Below are positions 54,838-64,000 of a stretch of 64,000 nucleotides of DNA, one piece after another; the first letter of the stretch is position 1, and each line of letters begins with the position of its first letter. The translations under genes were made by a program, and so were the position numbers. Source of the DNA: Gluconobacter cerinus. Lineage in GTDB: Bacteria; Pseudomonadota; Alphaproteobacteria; Acetobacterales; Acetobacteraceae. The stretch is from positions 744,001 through 808,000 of the forward strand of contig NZ_BEWM01000001.1 of NCBI RefSeq assembly GCF_002723935.1. The letters are read 5' to 3'. Below the pieces are notes generated by a model, which had not been told where the DNA came from, ran no database searches, and worked only from the letters and a program-made list of their open reading frames with translations.

Positions 54838-56462
54838 TCAGCCCCATCCTTCGCCGTTTTTCACTCGCCTGCGGTTCAGCCCTCTCCCTTCTGGGGCTGT
54901 CAGCCTGCGATCTCGCCCCGACCTACAAGGCCCCCAGCTTCGTTGTCCCGGCGAGCTGGCAGGGTCAGGCACCGTTCGCTGTCGCCACGCCTGCTGATAC
55001 GCTCCTTCCGGAAAACTGGTGGATCATGCTGCATGATCCACTCCTGAACGAGCTGGAAGAGCGCGCAACGGCAGACAACGGAGACATTCAGGCAGCAGCA
55101 GAACGCTTCATTCAGGCACGGTCCCTCGTAGCAGCGGCGCGGTCCGAACTGCTCCCCCATGCCAGCCTGGAAGCCGGTGCGTCAGACAACAAACAGTCTG
55201 CTGACCGTCTGTTCCGCAATGGTGCCACCCTCACGCAAACGGAAGAGGATTACGGTGGCCTCGTGTCCTGGGAGCCGGATTTCTGGTCGTCCATCCGGAA
55301 CCGCGTTCGGTCCCAGAAGCAGTTTGCCCAGCAACGCGCGGCAGACTTCGCCATGGCACGCCTGAGCACACAGGCTGAACTGGCGCGCGATTATATTGAA
55401 TTGCGCGGCTATGACGCACAGGATGCGATCTACTCACAGTCCATCGCCTTCTATAAGCGGGCGGTCACCATCACGGAAAATCAGGTTCAGAATCAGGCAG
55501 CCCCACGTCTGGATCTGGCCCGTGCTCAGGCACAGCTCTACACCACGCAGGCCGCTCAGCTGGATATTCAGGCTGCCCGTCAGGTCACGGAGCATGCCAT
55601 TGCCGTTTTAACCAACTCGTCTCCATCGGCGTTCCATATTCCGCAGGTTCAGACGTTCAGCTTCATCCAGCCGAGCATCCCAACCACCGTGCCTTCCGAA
55701 CTGCTGCAACGTCGGCCAGACATTGCGTCGGCCGAACGCGAAATGGCTCAGGCCAACCGGGAAATCGGCATCGCCCGTGCGGCATTCTACCCGCATATCG
55801 CTTTGAAGCTGGGCGGCGGTTTTGCATCCAATGGCTTCGATCTGGCCAATCTGGCCAATTCACTCTGGACGTATGGCGCCAGCCTCGACATGCCGCTCTT
55901 TGATGGTGGGCTGCGTCGGGCGGAACTCCAGAGAACCTGGTCTGCATACCGGGAAACGCGCGACGAATACCGCATGAAGGTTCTTGATGCCTTCCGCGAA
56001 GTCGAAGATGGCTTGTCCCGGACTGAGCGCCTCTCCAAAGAAAACACTGCCCTGGAGCAGGCCGTCAAAGCCAATCTCGACACCCAGAACATGACCATGA
56101 CCCTTTATCAAGGTGGCGTTGGCACATACCTGGAAGCGATTTTCAGTCAGGAAAATACACTGGAAAGCCGCATCCATCAGGTGGAGGTCGCCACGCGCCT
56201 TTATACGGCAGATGTGGACCTGATCCGCAGCCTGGGTGGCGGGTGGTCCGTCAAGGCGCTGCCAACCATGGACCAGACATTGTCTATCGCGCCGCTCCAG
56301 TATGATAATCTGCACCACCCGAAGGCTGTTGGAGATGTCACGGCATCACAGCATCCGGAGCAGTTCGAGAACCTCACGGGCACCGCACCTTCGACGCCCG
56401 GCCTCGGTCATGACAGGCAACTCCCCTCCCTGCCAATGGGCGATCTGGCGAACCATCCCTGA
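54834..56462 (+). CDS. RND efflux outer-membrane lipoprotein (NodT/OprM family)
   Basis: The 542-residue product has a lipoprotein signal (LLGLSACDLAPTYKAP; Cys at ~25) and the TolC-type outer-membrane factor domain with two similar halves. QRRPDIASAEREMAQANREIGIARAAFYPHI is the family signature. It is the last gene of the coupled three-gene efflux operon, and a bidirectional terminator follows. Confidence 0.95.
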   Translation: MISPILRRFSLACGSALSLLGLSACDLAPTYKAPSFVVPASWQGQAPFAVATPADTLLPENWWIMLHDPLLNELEERATADNGDIQAAAERFIQARSLVAAARSELLPHASLEAGASDNKQSADRLFRNGATLTQTEEDYGGLVSWEPDFWSSIRNRVRSQKQFAQQRAADFAMARLSTQAELARDYIELRGYDAQDAIYSQSIAFYKRAVTITENQVQNQAAPRLDLARAQAQLYTTQAAQLDIQAARQVTEHAIAVLTNSSPSAFHIPQVQTFSFIQPSIPTTVPSELLQRRPDIASAEREMAQANREIGIARAAFYPHIALKLGGGFASNGFDLANLANSLWTYGASLDMPLFDGGLRRAELQRTWSAYRETRDEYRMKVLDAFREVEDGLSRTERLSKENTALEQAVKANLDTQNMTMTLYQGGVGTYLEAIFSQENTLESRIHQVEVATRLYTADVDLIRSLGGGWSVKALPTMDQTLSIAPLQYDNLHHPKAVGDVTASQHPEQFENLTGTAPSTPGLGHDRQLPSLPMGDLANHP

Positions 56463-56489
56463 ACAGACGGATGGCCAGAAATAGCCAAT

Positions 56490-56523
56490 AAAAAAAGCCG
56501 TCCATTTGGACGGCTTTTTTTTA
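56490..56523. terminator. Bidirectional terminator between the RND operon and gcrA
   Basis: The perfect stem AGCCGTCCA/TGGACGGCT with a two-base loop (56496-56515) has A and T runs on either side. It ends the rightward efflux operon and the leftward gcrA; the gcrA stop codon (56521) lies at its right edge. Confidence 0.93.
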
Positions 56524-57168
56524 ATCGCGACGGTCGCGGATTTTGACGTAGGCGATGGCCGCATGTTCCGCACAGTAGGGCTTACCCGGCAGAGGGGTTG
56601 CGCCACAGAAATGGAACCCCGGGGTGCCCGGATCACCGATCGGCCAACAGCAGGACGGGCCACGACGCGTCGGACGATCAATGCTGGCCGTAAAACGCGG
56701 CGGCGGAGCCGGACGGACCGGCGGAGCCACACGGGGTTCCGGAGCAGGCGGCTTGGCGGGCGCTTCAGCCTTCAGGGGTGGAACCGCAGCTGCGCGTGCA
56801 ACTTGAGCAACCACAGGACGGGCCGCCACAGTTTCTGCTGCCTTTGCAGGAGCAGCCTTGGGCGCATCCACCTTGGCTGGGGTGGCCTTGGCATCTACCT
56901 TGTCACCCAAAAGGTCAGCAGTTGCTTCGGCAGGTGCCGCAGACTTCCGGGTGGGGGGCTTGCGCCGTGGCACTTCCGTTGACGGCGTTTCGCCATCCTT
57001 GACCTTGCGGTTCCGGATGGGTGACGGGCGAGGCGGCAGGCCAAGGCGATGCGCCTTGCCAACAACAGCATTCTTCGTGATGGAAAGCTGGCGGCCGATT
57101 TCGGCGGTCGAAAGTCCCTGACTCCACAACTCGCGAAGTCTGGCGATCGTCTCGTCCGTCCAGTCCAT
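56521..57168 (-). CDS. gcrA: Cell-cycle regulator GcrA
   Basis: The product has ~215 residues from the ATG at 57168 (MDWTDETIARLRELW). The N-terminal helix-turn-helix is GLSTAEIGRQLSITKNAVVGKAHRLGL, diagnostic of GcrA. A Pro/Ala/Lys-rich linker of ~80 residues follows, then a C-terminal conserved part with Cys (PSCCWPIGDPGTPGFHFCGA and YCAEH). GcrA binds sigma-70 polymerase and methylated GANTC sites to control cell-cycle genes in Alphaproteobacteria. The frame is open 14 codons further upstream. Confidence 0.94.
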   Translation of the reverse strand: MDWTDETIARLRELWSQGLSTAEIGRQLSITKNAVVGKAHRLGLPPRPSPIRNRKVKDGETPSTEVPRRKPPTRKSAAPAEATADLLGDKVDAKATPAKVDAPKAAPAKAAETVAARPVVAQVARAAAVPPLKAEAPAKPPAPEPRVAPPVRPAPPPRFTASIDRPTRRGPSCCWPIGDPGTPGFHFCGATPLPGKPYCAEHAAIAYVKIRDRRD

Positions 57169-57301
57169 ATATCGTTCCTCTGTCGCGCATCCGGGCCTGT
57201 CTTGGCCCACTATCCTGTTACCCGCCGACCCTTTTTACAGGACCGGAATCTTTTGGGTGACGTTCCTTACCAGAAAGTCATGCCCGCGTCGAAGGTGCTT
57301 G

Positions 57302-58504
57302 TCACGCGTCTGCAGGTTCACCGTCTGGTGCAACCCGCTGAAGCTCAACACATCCCTTTACGACAGCCAGTGCGATCTCGCCACGTACGAGCGCCAGCGC
57401 ATCCAGCCCAAAAACTTCACGACGCCAGCCCTTAAGAGCACCGACATCTGTCTCACCAAGTGCAATCCGGTCCAGATCTTCGGAAGACGCCACCAGACGC
57501 GGCGCAACTTTGTGCATTTCACACTTGGCTGTCTGAAGCACCCGAAGAAGCGCAACTAAAGCCGCGGACGGGCGTCCACGATCGGATTTGGACGGTGGCT
57601 TGGGCAGTTCGGACTCCGGAAGGTTTTCACCGACACGAACGACTTCCAGAAGCCCCTGCCCCATACGTCCTTCAGCAAAGCCGCGCGTTACACCCCGGAC
57701 ACGCGCTAGCGTCTCAACGTTTTCCGGCTTGATCGCAGCAATTTCGAGCAGACTTTCATCCCGAATAACCCGCTGGCGGGGAATATCGGCGTTCTGCGCC
57801 TCTTTTTCACGCCATGCTGCTATCTCACGCAGGATACCAAGCATTCTGCGATTATTCGTGCGGGCTTTCAGCTTTTCCCAAAGACGGCGCGGATCAGGGC
57901 GGAATGTCTCTTCGGACGTCAGAACAGCCTGTTCGGCATCAGCCCAGCGCAGGCGACCTTCCTCTTCAAGCTGCTTACGAAGCGCAAGATAGACTGTGCG
58001 AAGATGCGTCACATCCGCTGCTGCGTAAGCAATCTGCGCCTTCGTCAGGGGACGGGCTGACCAGTCACTGAACCGATGAGCTTTGTCGATCGCATTGCCA
58101 GTGATAGCCCCAACCAGACTGTCATAGCCGACCTGATCGCCAAATCCGGCCACCATCGCTGCAACCTGTGTATCAAACAGGGACTGCGGAAGCCGGTCGA
58201 AAATATGAAGGAAAATTTCAAGGTCCTGCCGCGCGGCATGGAACACCTTGATGCATCCGGGCTCATCTAGGAGTTCGCCCAATGGAGCCAGATCAATGCC
58301 CGGCGCCAGCGTATCAATAACGGCGACGTCTTCGGCACCAGCAAGCTGCACGAGGCAGAGCTCGGGCCAGTAGGTCTTTTCCCGAACGAATTCCGTATCG
58401 ATGGTAACGAACGGCTCCTGCTTCAGCTTGTTGCAGAGCCGTGCAACCTCCTCGCTGGAGGTCACGATGACGGGGGACGGGAAATCAGAGGCTTTCGGAC
58501 GCAT
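57302..58504 (-). CDS. rnd: Ribonuclease D
   Basis: The 400-residue 3'-5' exonuclease trims tRNA precursors. The DEDDy residues can be seen: DTEF (~residues 36-39), Asp in HAARQDLEIF, and Asp with Tyr in YAAADVTHL. HRFSDWSARPLTKAQI is typical. Two HRDC-like helical regions follow. It is leftward, between gcrA and trxA, with ~80-130 base gaps, so it is probably an independent or loosely linked transcript. Confidence 0.95.
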   Translation of the reverse strand: MRPKASDFPSPVIVTSSEEVARLCNKLKQEPFVTIDTEFVREKTYWPELCLVQLAGAEDVAVIDTLAPGIDLAPLGELLDEPGCIKVFHAARQDLEIFLHIFDRLPQSLFDTQVAAMVAGFGDQVGYDSLVGAITGNAIDKAHRFSDWSARPLTKAQIAYAAADVTHLRTVYLALRKQLEEEGRLRWADAEQAVLTSEETFRPDPRRLWEKLKARTNNRRMLGILREIAAWREKEAQNADIPRQRVIRDESLLEIAAIKPENVETLARVRGVTRGFAEGRMGQGLLEVVRVGENLPESELPKPPSKSDRGRPSAALVALLRVLQTAKCEMHKVAPRLVASSEDLDRIALGETDVGALKGWRREVFGLDALALVRGEIALAVVKGCVELQRVAPDGEPADA

Positions 58505-58590
58505 GGCCCGATCCTACACAAAGGAATCGCCTCTGACCACGCCCCCACTGCCCTCGAATGAAGGACAGTGGATAGCGAGTAGCCATCAGA

Positions 58591-58917
58591 TCAGATGGAC
58601 TTCTCGATCCAGGCCTTGAGCTGGCTCTTCGGCATTGCACCCATCTGCTGGGCCACCGGCTTGCCGTCCTTGAAGACGATCAGCGTCGGGATGCTGCGGA
58701 CGCCATACTGCGTCGGGGCTTCCGGGTTGGAGTCGATGTTGACCTTCGCGACCTTCAGGCGGCCCTGATACTCAGCGCCAATTTCCTCAAGCGCCGGGGC
58801 AATCATCTTGCACGGACCGCACCATTCTGCCCAGAAATCGACCAGAACCGGGCCATCAGACTTCAGGACGTCTGTTTCAAAGCTGCTATCCGTAACGGCA
58901 ACCGTATTTGCGCTCAT
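58591..58917 (-). CDS. trxA: Thioredoxin
   Basis: This is a 108-residue thioredoxin with the active site [13 protein letters not shown] (residues ~29-41) and the cis-Pro segment [13 protein letters not shown]. It is a general cytosolic disulfide reductant. It follows addA by 83 bases in the addB-addA-trxA order that is common in Alphaproteobacteria. Confidence 0.97.
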   Translation of the reverse strand: MSANTVAVTDSSFETDVLKSDGPVLVDFWAEWCGPCKMIAPALEEIGAEYQGRLKVAKVNIDSNPEAPTQYGVRSIPTLIVFKDGKPVAQQMGAMPKSQLKAWIEKSI

Positions 58918-59000
58918 GGACGTGTTCCTTGTGATGAAACGTGTTTCTGTAAACCGATATCGGCTTCTCTGGTCAGGACTGCAAGAGCCTGCCCGTTAAA

Positions 59001-62000
59001 TCAAGACTCCTCCAGTACACGATCCAGAAGCTCATCTGGAAGGACCATTACAGAGGGCCCCTCCGTCCAGACCAGGGAGCAGTGGATGGCAAAATCGGGG
59101 TGCAGTTGCTGGAGAACAGCCCGATAGGCCGCCATCTGCCGCACATAGGCCACGGGTGTGCGCTCAACGCGAATCGGGGGAGTACGGTTCGTTTTGTAAT
59201 CACAGATCCAGATTTCTCCGTTCCCGATCCACAGACGATCCACCTGCCCCAGAACCACGCGCCCCTCACTGATGCCCGATATTGGCTGCTCTGCCCGACT
59301 ACCTGCCTGAAACAGAGGTGCGAGATCCGGATGGCGCAGGACGCCCATGACCTGATCCGTCAGACGCTCAACCTCGCTCTCTGTCAGCCCGAGCGCAGGT
59401 CTGGAAAGCCAGCGGGTTGCAAGAGCTAACCGGTCCTCGGATGGCGTTTCCGGCAGAAGCTGAAGCAGGCGATGGATCATCGTGCCGCGCCGCATGGCCT
59501 GTTCCCGAACTGGCTTTGGCCTGCCAGCCAGAAGTTCCAACGGAGATCGGGCTGCGGGCACTTCGCCAAACTCCGCGCCATCCGGCCGGCTCGGCGCCAG
59601 AGGCCGGGTCATGGCGTCTTCCATCGGCGCAACATCCGCGCGCCAGTCGGGCGCACGACCTAGCCAGACCGGCAAGTCCAGCATGGGCGCGACGATTTGC
59701 GGCGCGGCATCGGGCGCAGGAGCCACGCTCCGCTCTTCTTCCAGAACTAGACGGTCTCCGTCCCAACCCAGTCCCAGCGGTTCGGGTCGCGCATTGGCGA
59801 GCGTTTCGAACCCGGCCTGACACTGACGATACCAGCTTGTCTCATCCGGCTGGCGTTTCGTGGACGCTCCGCAGATCACCAGCCAGTCACTGGCGCGCGT
59901 CAGGGCTACGTAGAGCAGACGGTTGTTTTCCGCCCGGGCCTTCTCTGCATCCCGGGCAGACAAGGCGGTCGTGACATCCGTTCCGGCATCTTTCTTTGGC
60001 ACCCAGATCGGAAGGTCCAGCCCGGCGGCTTCTTCCCATAGGAAGTCTCCACTGGCTGGCGCACGGGACAACGTATCCGGCATCACGACCAGACGAGCCT
60101 GCAAGCCCTTCGATCCATGCACGGTCATGACGCGGACAGCCCCGGTTTCGCTTTCCGCTTCACGCTTACTGGTGATTTCGCTGGCTTCCAGCCAATGCAG
60201 AAACCCCTGAAGCGAAGGGGGGTGCAGTCCTTCGTATCGTAGGGCGGCTGTCAGCAGTTCGTCCACAGGTTCAGCCGCTTCCGGCCCAAGACGACGCAGC
60301 AGTCTTGTGCGCCCACCATGCGGGCCAAGCGCTTCGGCCAGCAGGCGATACGGCGTGGCATAATCCACCCGTGCATAGAGCGCGGACAGCATCGTCCATG
60401 CTGCCTGCCACTCCGCACGCTCCCGATGACGTTCCCGCAGGACAGTCCAGAGCGGCTGGCCTTTCGGGCCAAGGGCGTGGGCACGACCATCTTTTGTCGC
60501 CAGCGCCATCAGGGAATCATCACTCAGCCCACCGAGGGGTGAGGTCAGAACCGCCGCCAGTGTCAGATCGTCCTGTGGCAAAAGCAGTGCGGCACAGAGC
60601 GTCATGAGGTCGCGCACGGCCACCTGCTGCGTCAAACCGACGCGCACCAGTGTCGCGACCGGCACGTTCCGCGACTTCAACGCCCGAATCAGGGAGCGCA
60701 GGAAGGATGAACGGCGCGGCACGAGAATCAGAACATCGCCCGCTTTCAGAGGCGCCTGACCTGGCTGTGGCGAACGGCCAATCTGTTGATCAATCCACCC
60801 GGCGAGCGCCTCCGCCAGACGCTGTGGCGCACTGCGCTGGCCGGTATTGGCTTTCGGAGCCTGCCAGGGTGTCAGACCTTCATCATCGTCCTCGCCTTCC
60901 AACACCGGAACGAGCGGCCAGAGCTCAACACGCCCCCCTTGCCCCGGACGTGCGGACACATGAGGAAGCAGCGCCTCCTGCCCCTGTTCCAGAAGACCAT
61001 GAGCCGCGTTCGGTTGAGAAAAGACAGCATCAACGAAAGATAGAACGGGCGTGACGGAGCGGAACGAAACATTCAGATCTGGGTCACGCCACGGCAGACC
61101 CGCATTCTGAACGCGGCGGGCAAACTCGGCTCTCCAGCTATGAAACTGTTCAGGGTCAGCGCCCTGAAATCCGTAAATGGACTGTTTGTAGTCGCCGACC
61201 GCGAACACAGTGCGGGGTCTCGGCCCCTGCTCCCATGCGCCCTCACCGGAGAAGAACTCGGATGTCAGAGCCCCGGCAATCTCCCACTGAAGGCCGGAAT
61301 TATCCTGCACCTCATCCAGTAGAAGATGGTCGATCCCGCCATCTAGCTTGTAGAGCACCCAGGCCGCACCTGGATCTTCAAGCAGATTCCGCGTTTCCTG
61401 AATAAGGTCGTTGTAGTCCACCAGTCCACGCGCAGCCTTGCCCTCTCGGAAGCTGGACAGCATCGGCGCGGCAAGCGACAGAAGCGCACGGTTCAGGGAA
61501 AGAAGCACGGCGCGCTTGATGCTCTCGGTTAGGTCCAGCAAGCGCTGGCCTTCCTCTTCCAGCAGCGGCACGATCTCAGGAACAGCGTCCTGTGCTTTCT
61601 TGCTGATGATGCGGTTCATCTGCCGCACGGTGCCCTTGTCCGTCAGCAGACATTTGCTCCAGACGGGGGCCGAACGGTCTTCCAACTGTGTCCCAAGCCA
61701 CAGAAGCATCTGCTCCACAGTGGGCTTCGCAGCGGCCGTGACAACGCCGAGCGCCGCCTGAAGTCCGGCCCGCAATTCCGCTTCCTTGCGAGGCTTACAG
61801 ATCAACCCTTCCAGATCAGACGCCGCCTCCTGCCCGGCTTCCAGGGCTCCCCGATAGGCGCTCAGCACAGCGTCCGGCAGCATCTGCCAACGATCCAGCA
61901 GGGGACGGACGCGACTTTCTTCCATGTTCAGGGCGCGGATCCGCTGGAAGAACCGGTCGATCCCGATAGTCCCCGCCACTTCCGCCACGATTTTTGGAGC

Positions 62001-62558
62001 CTTGGCGAGTTCGTCTTCCATCGCCTCACGCAACGCCAGCGTCGTATCCGTATCTTCCATCAGGGTGAAATGCGGATCAACGGAGGCTTCAAGGGGGAAA
62101 CGACGCAGGAGCGACTGACAGAACGCATGGATCGTTTCGATCCGCAAACCGCCCGGCAGATCCAGAACTTTCAGGAACAGCGCACGAGCCGCACGACGTG
62201 TCTCATCCGTATTGGGGACACGTAATTTCTCAAGTTCCCGACCCAGACGCTCATCCGGGAGCGACACCCATTCGCCGAGCCGGGACTGGAGACGATTGGC
62301 CATCTCGGCGGCGGCGGCTTTGGTGTAGGTCAAGCAAAGGATGCGGGACGGATTTGCCCCTTCGGCCAACACAATCGACCCATCATCCGCGTCCACTTCA
62401 AGGGGCAGCATCAGACGAAGCAGACGATCAATCAGCAGCTTGGTCTTGCCCGATCCAGCAGACGCAGACACGAACACCGATGCCATCGGATCAGACGCGG
62501 CAAGCTGTGTGCGATCAGCTTCAGCAATAACGTCAGCGCGGTTGCGGGTCTCGCTCAT
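59001..62558 (-). CDS. addA: Double-strand break repair helicase-nuclease AddA
   Basis: The product has ~1185 residues from the ATG at 62558. The UvrD-type helicase begins with Walker A SASAGSGKTKLLIDRLLRL; LCLTYTKAAAAEMANRLQ, LLDEVQDNSGLQW and VAVGDYKQSIYGFQGADP are motifs Ia, II and III. MTVHGSKGLQARLVVMPD and LLYVALTRASDWLVICG are motifs V and VI. The C-terminal RecB-like nuclease carries GQVDRLWIG...WICDYKTN. AddAB processes double-strand ends for RecA loading. The start overlaps the addB stop by four bases. Confidence 0.95.
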   Translation of the reverse strand: MSETRNRADVIAEADRTQLAASDPMASVFVSASAGSGKTKLLIDRLLRLMLPLEVDADDGSIVLAEGANPSRILCLTYTKAAAAEMANRLQSRLGEWVSLPDERLGRELEKLRVPNTDETRRAARALFLKVLDLPGGLRIETIHAFCQSLLRRFPLEASVDPHFTLMEDTDTTLALREAMEDELAKAPKIVAEVAGTIGIDRFFQRIRALNMEESRVRPLLDRWQMLPDAVLSAYRGALEAGQEAASDLEGLICKPRKEAELRAGLQAALGVVTAAAKPTVEQMLLWLGTQLEDRSAPVWSKCLLTDKGTVRQMNRIISKKAQDAVPEIVPLLEEEGQRLLDLTESIKRAVLLSLNRALLSLAAPMLSSFREGKAARGLVDYNDLIQETRNLLEDPGAAWVLYKLDGGIDHLLLDEVQDNSGLQWEIAGALTSEFFSGEGAWEQGPRPRTVFAVGDYKQSIYGFQGADPEQFHSWRAEFARRVQNAGLPWRDPDLNVSFRSVTPVLSFVDAVFSQPNAAHGLLEQGQEALLPHVSARPGQGGRVELWPLVPVLEGEDDDEGLTPWQAPKANTGQRSAPQRLAEALAGWIDQQIGRSPQPGQAPLKAGDVLILVPRRSSFLRSLIRALKSRNVPVATLVRVGLTQQVAVRDLMTLCAALLLPQDDLTLAAVLTSPLGGLSDDSLMALATKDGRAHALGPKGQPLWTVLRERHRERAEWQAAWTMLSALYARVDYATPYRLLAEALGPHGGRTRLLRRLGPEAAEPVDELLTAALRYEGLHPPSLQGFLHWLEASEITSKREAESETGAVRVMTVHGSKGLQARLVVMPDTLSRAPASGDFLWEEAAGLDLPIWVPKKDAGTDVTTALSARDAEKARAENNRLLYVALTRASDWLVICGASTKRQPDETSWYRQCQAGFETLANARPEPLGLGWDGDRLVLEEERSVAPAPDAAPQIVAPMLDLPVWLGRAPDWRADVAPMEDAMTRPLAPSRPDGAEFGEVPAARSPLELLAGRPKPVREQAMRRGTMIHRLLQLLPETPSEDRLALATRWLSRPALGLTESEVERLTDQVMGVLRHPDLAPLFQAGSRAEQPISGISEGRVVLGQVDRLWIGNGEIWICDYKTNRTPPIRVERTPVAYVRQMAAYRAVLQQLHPDFAIHCSLVWTEGPSVMVLPDELLDRVLEES

Positions 62559-64000
62559 GAGTCGTCTCCTTCCGCATAGGCCGCGCGCCATTCATCCACC
62601 CGTGCCAACTGGGCGTAATCCGTGTAGCGCGGCACATGCCCGGCCCAGGGCTGGGAGCGATAGGGTTGATCGGGATGGTCATACTCCTCAATGAGACCGC
62701 GTAGTTTTTCCATGGCCTCGCCAATCAGGGCCGCCGCATCAAGGCTGGATTTCCGGCTCGGGACTTCGCTCTCTTTCCCCGGATCATCGCCGCCCGTCAG
62801 ATGCCAGTACAGAAGCTGTTTCGTCTCGGCAGCCGGAACGCCTTCGAAAGCCCCCTTGGCCAGCAATGCCCCTTCCAGAACAAGCTGAACGGACCACCCA
62901 CCTTCCACGGCTTTCCCGGTAGGCGGCGAACCGGTTTTGTAATCGAAGATCGTCGCCTTGCCGTCTTCATCAACGTCAATGCGGTCTGCCCTACCGCGCA
63001 GTTCGAACGGTGCACGTGCAGCTTCGATCTTGAACGACGCAGACACTTCCATATGCCGCGCGATGGCGTGTTCCTGTTCTCGCCGGGTGCGCTCCTGTAT
63101 GGCAACCCAGTCTGCAATACGCTCCAGTCTTGGGCTCCACCAGCTGACCAGCGCAGGTCGCATATTGGCCTTGGCCAGTTCTTCTGCGAACGCACGCTTT
63201 AGGGATGCGGCCACATTCTGCGGCCAGCGATCCGGATAATCTTTGAGAACGCGATCCATGGCCTCATGCACAATCATGCCGAAATCCGCGTGTTCTGCAC
63301 CTTCTTCAAGCGGCTTAAGCGCCTTCAGCTTCAGGACATGCTTGGCGTAAATGGCATACGGGTCCTGCATCCACGTCTCGATCTCCGTGATGCTCAGACG
63401 ACGCGGCCGGAGTGCCACAGGAGGCCTTGGCTCTGGGGGAGCCACGGTTTCTGCACCATCCAGCGGCTGATCCATCGCCTTTTGCCATTCGAGCGCGGGA
63501 TGCACAGGCAGTTTCTGCCCACGGCCACCCAGGAACGCTTCCATTCGCACCATCCAGCGGGCAGGCACACCCGGTGCACCGTCACGCCGGGCGGAACTGG
63601 AGAACACGACCTCCCCAGCGGCCAGAGCCGTTGAGACGAAATCATGAGCGCTGATGCCGATCTGCCGCTCAGGAGACGGCAGACCAACACGCGTTCGCAT
63701 AGGTCGGCTCAACCATGGCCCCGGATCTGTTGCAGGTGGCCAGACCGTTTCGTTTAATCCACCCAGAACAACCACATCGAACGCCAGCAGACGTGCTTCG
63801 AGCACACCGAGAATGGTGACACGCGGATGGGCCAGTTCCACACCGCCACGATGCGCGCGCAGGCCCGTCAGCATCTGCCCGGCCATAGATGTATTCAAAA
63901 AGGAATCCAGATGCGCCAACCTTTGCGGTGGCAGGATGCCGGTATGCTGGATCAAAGCGGCCAAGTGGCGGGAGAGCGCCTCACCATCATCCCCCATCCA
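62555..64000 (-). CDS. addB: Double-strand break repair protein AddB, C-terminal part (runs off the window)
   Basis: The open frame enters from the right edge, so the N-terminal helicase-like half is missing. The visible ~480 residues include VVLGGLNETVWPPATDPGPWLSRPMR, a late helicase-fold segment of AddB. The PD-(D/E)xK nuclease follows: the SITEIETWMQDPYAIYAKHVL region, then ELRGRADRIDVDEDGKATIFDYKTG with the catalytic Asp, Asp and Lys. It is coupled to addA by an ATGA overlap (62555-62558). Confidence 0.94.
   Translation of the reverse strand, partial: WMGDDGEALSRHLAALIQHTGILPPQRLAHLDSFLNTSMAGQMLTGLRAHRGGVELAHPRVTILGVLEARLLAFDVVVLGGLNETVWPPATDPGPWLSRPMRTRVGLPSPERQIGISAHDFVSTALAAGEVVFSSSARRDGAPGVPARWMVRMEAFLGGRGQKLPVHPALEWQKAMDQPLDGAETVAPPEPRPPVALRPRRLSITEIETWMQDPYAIYAKHVLKLKALKPLEEGAEHADFGMIVHEAMDRVLKDYPDRWPQNVAASLKRAFAEELAKANMRPALVSWWSPRLERIADWVAIQERTRREQEHAIARHMEVSASFKIEAARAPFELRGRADRIDVDEDGKATIFDYKTGSPPTGKAVEGGWSVQLVLEGALLAKGAFEGVPAAETKQLLYWHLTGGDDPGKESEVPSRKSSLDAAALIGEAMEKLRGLIEEYDHPDQPYRSQPWAGHVPRYTDYAQLARVDEWRAAYAEGDDS

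Overview
The window looks like a chromosome segment of an acetic acid bacterium (Alphaproteobacteria, Acetobacteraceae), most likely Gluconobacter. The evidence is a GMC/ALDH pair that I recognise as the L-sorbose and L-sorbosone dehydrogenases of Gluconobacter oxydans, a hopanoid cluster (hpnH, hpnM, hpnI, hpnJ, hpnK), GcrA, AddAB in place of RecBCD, and a DksA without zinc cysteines. These are identifications from memory of protein families; no search was run. No prophage, insertion sequence, integrase or CRISPR array was seen.

Layout. 1-3.5 kb: a large glycosyltransferase and the start of another gene. 3.7-7.7 kb: aroA-cmk-rpsA. 7.8-8.7 kb: a FYDLN acidic protein and a UbiC-like putative lipoprotein. 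8.7-12.5 kb: SRP RNA (ffs), dnaX, ybaB, recR and a pteridine-reductase-like SDR, all leftward. 12.6-16.3 kb: ggt, map and a D,D-carboxypeptidase. 16.6-19.4 kb: clpS-clpA. 19.5-22.5 kb: a DUF3465 protein, gap and a sugar porter. 22.6-37.3 kb: a catabolic locus (below). 37.4-40.0 kb: tRNA-Thr, dksA and flagellar flgI-flgJ-flgN-like genes. 40.0-41.3 kb: a CBS/CNNM-type membrane protein. 41.5-47.2 kb: hopanoid genes. 47.4-50.2 kb: a fused cytochrome c, an adenosine-kinase-like gene and a bactofilin. 50.5-56.5 kb: an RND efflux operon. 56.5-64.0 kb: gcrA, rnd, trxA, addA and the 3' part of addB.

The most interesting region is 22.6-37.3 kb. One leftward operon joins an acyl-CoA dehydrogenase, an SDR, a DUF993 (DHDPS-like) protein, a TIM-barrel sugar isomerase/epimerase, both ETF subunits and ETF-ubiquinone oxidoreductase. 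A second holds a fused CoA-transferase and a type-2 glycerate kinase. A third is sndh-sdh, divergent from a TetR regulator. The first two operons carry nearly the same 18-bp inverted repeat, based on TAACTA(N6)TAGTTA, 17-20 bases upstream of their start codons. This implies one regulon. Together the genes suggest that an alcohol or ketose is oxidised to an acid, activated to a CoA ester and dehydrogenated into the ubiquinone pool through ETF, and that a glycerate-type fragment is phosphorylated. The substrate is unknown, and the pathway is inference.
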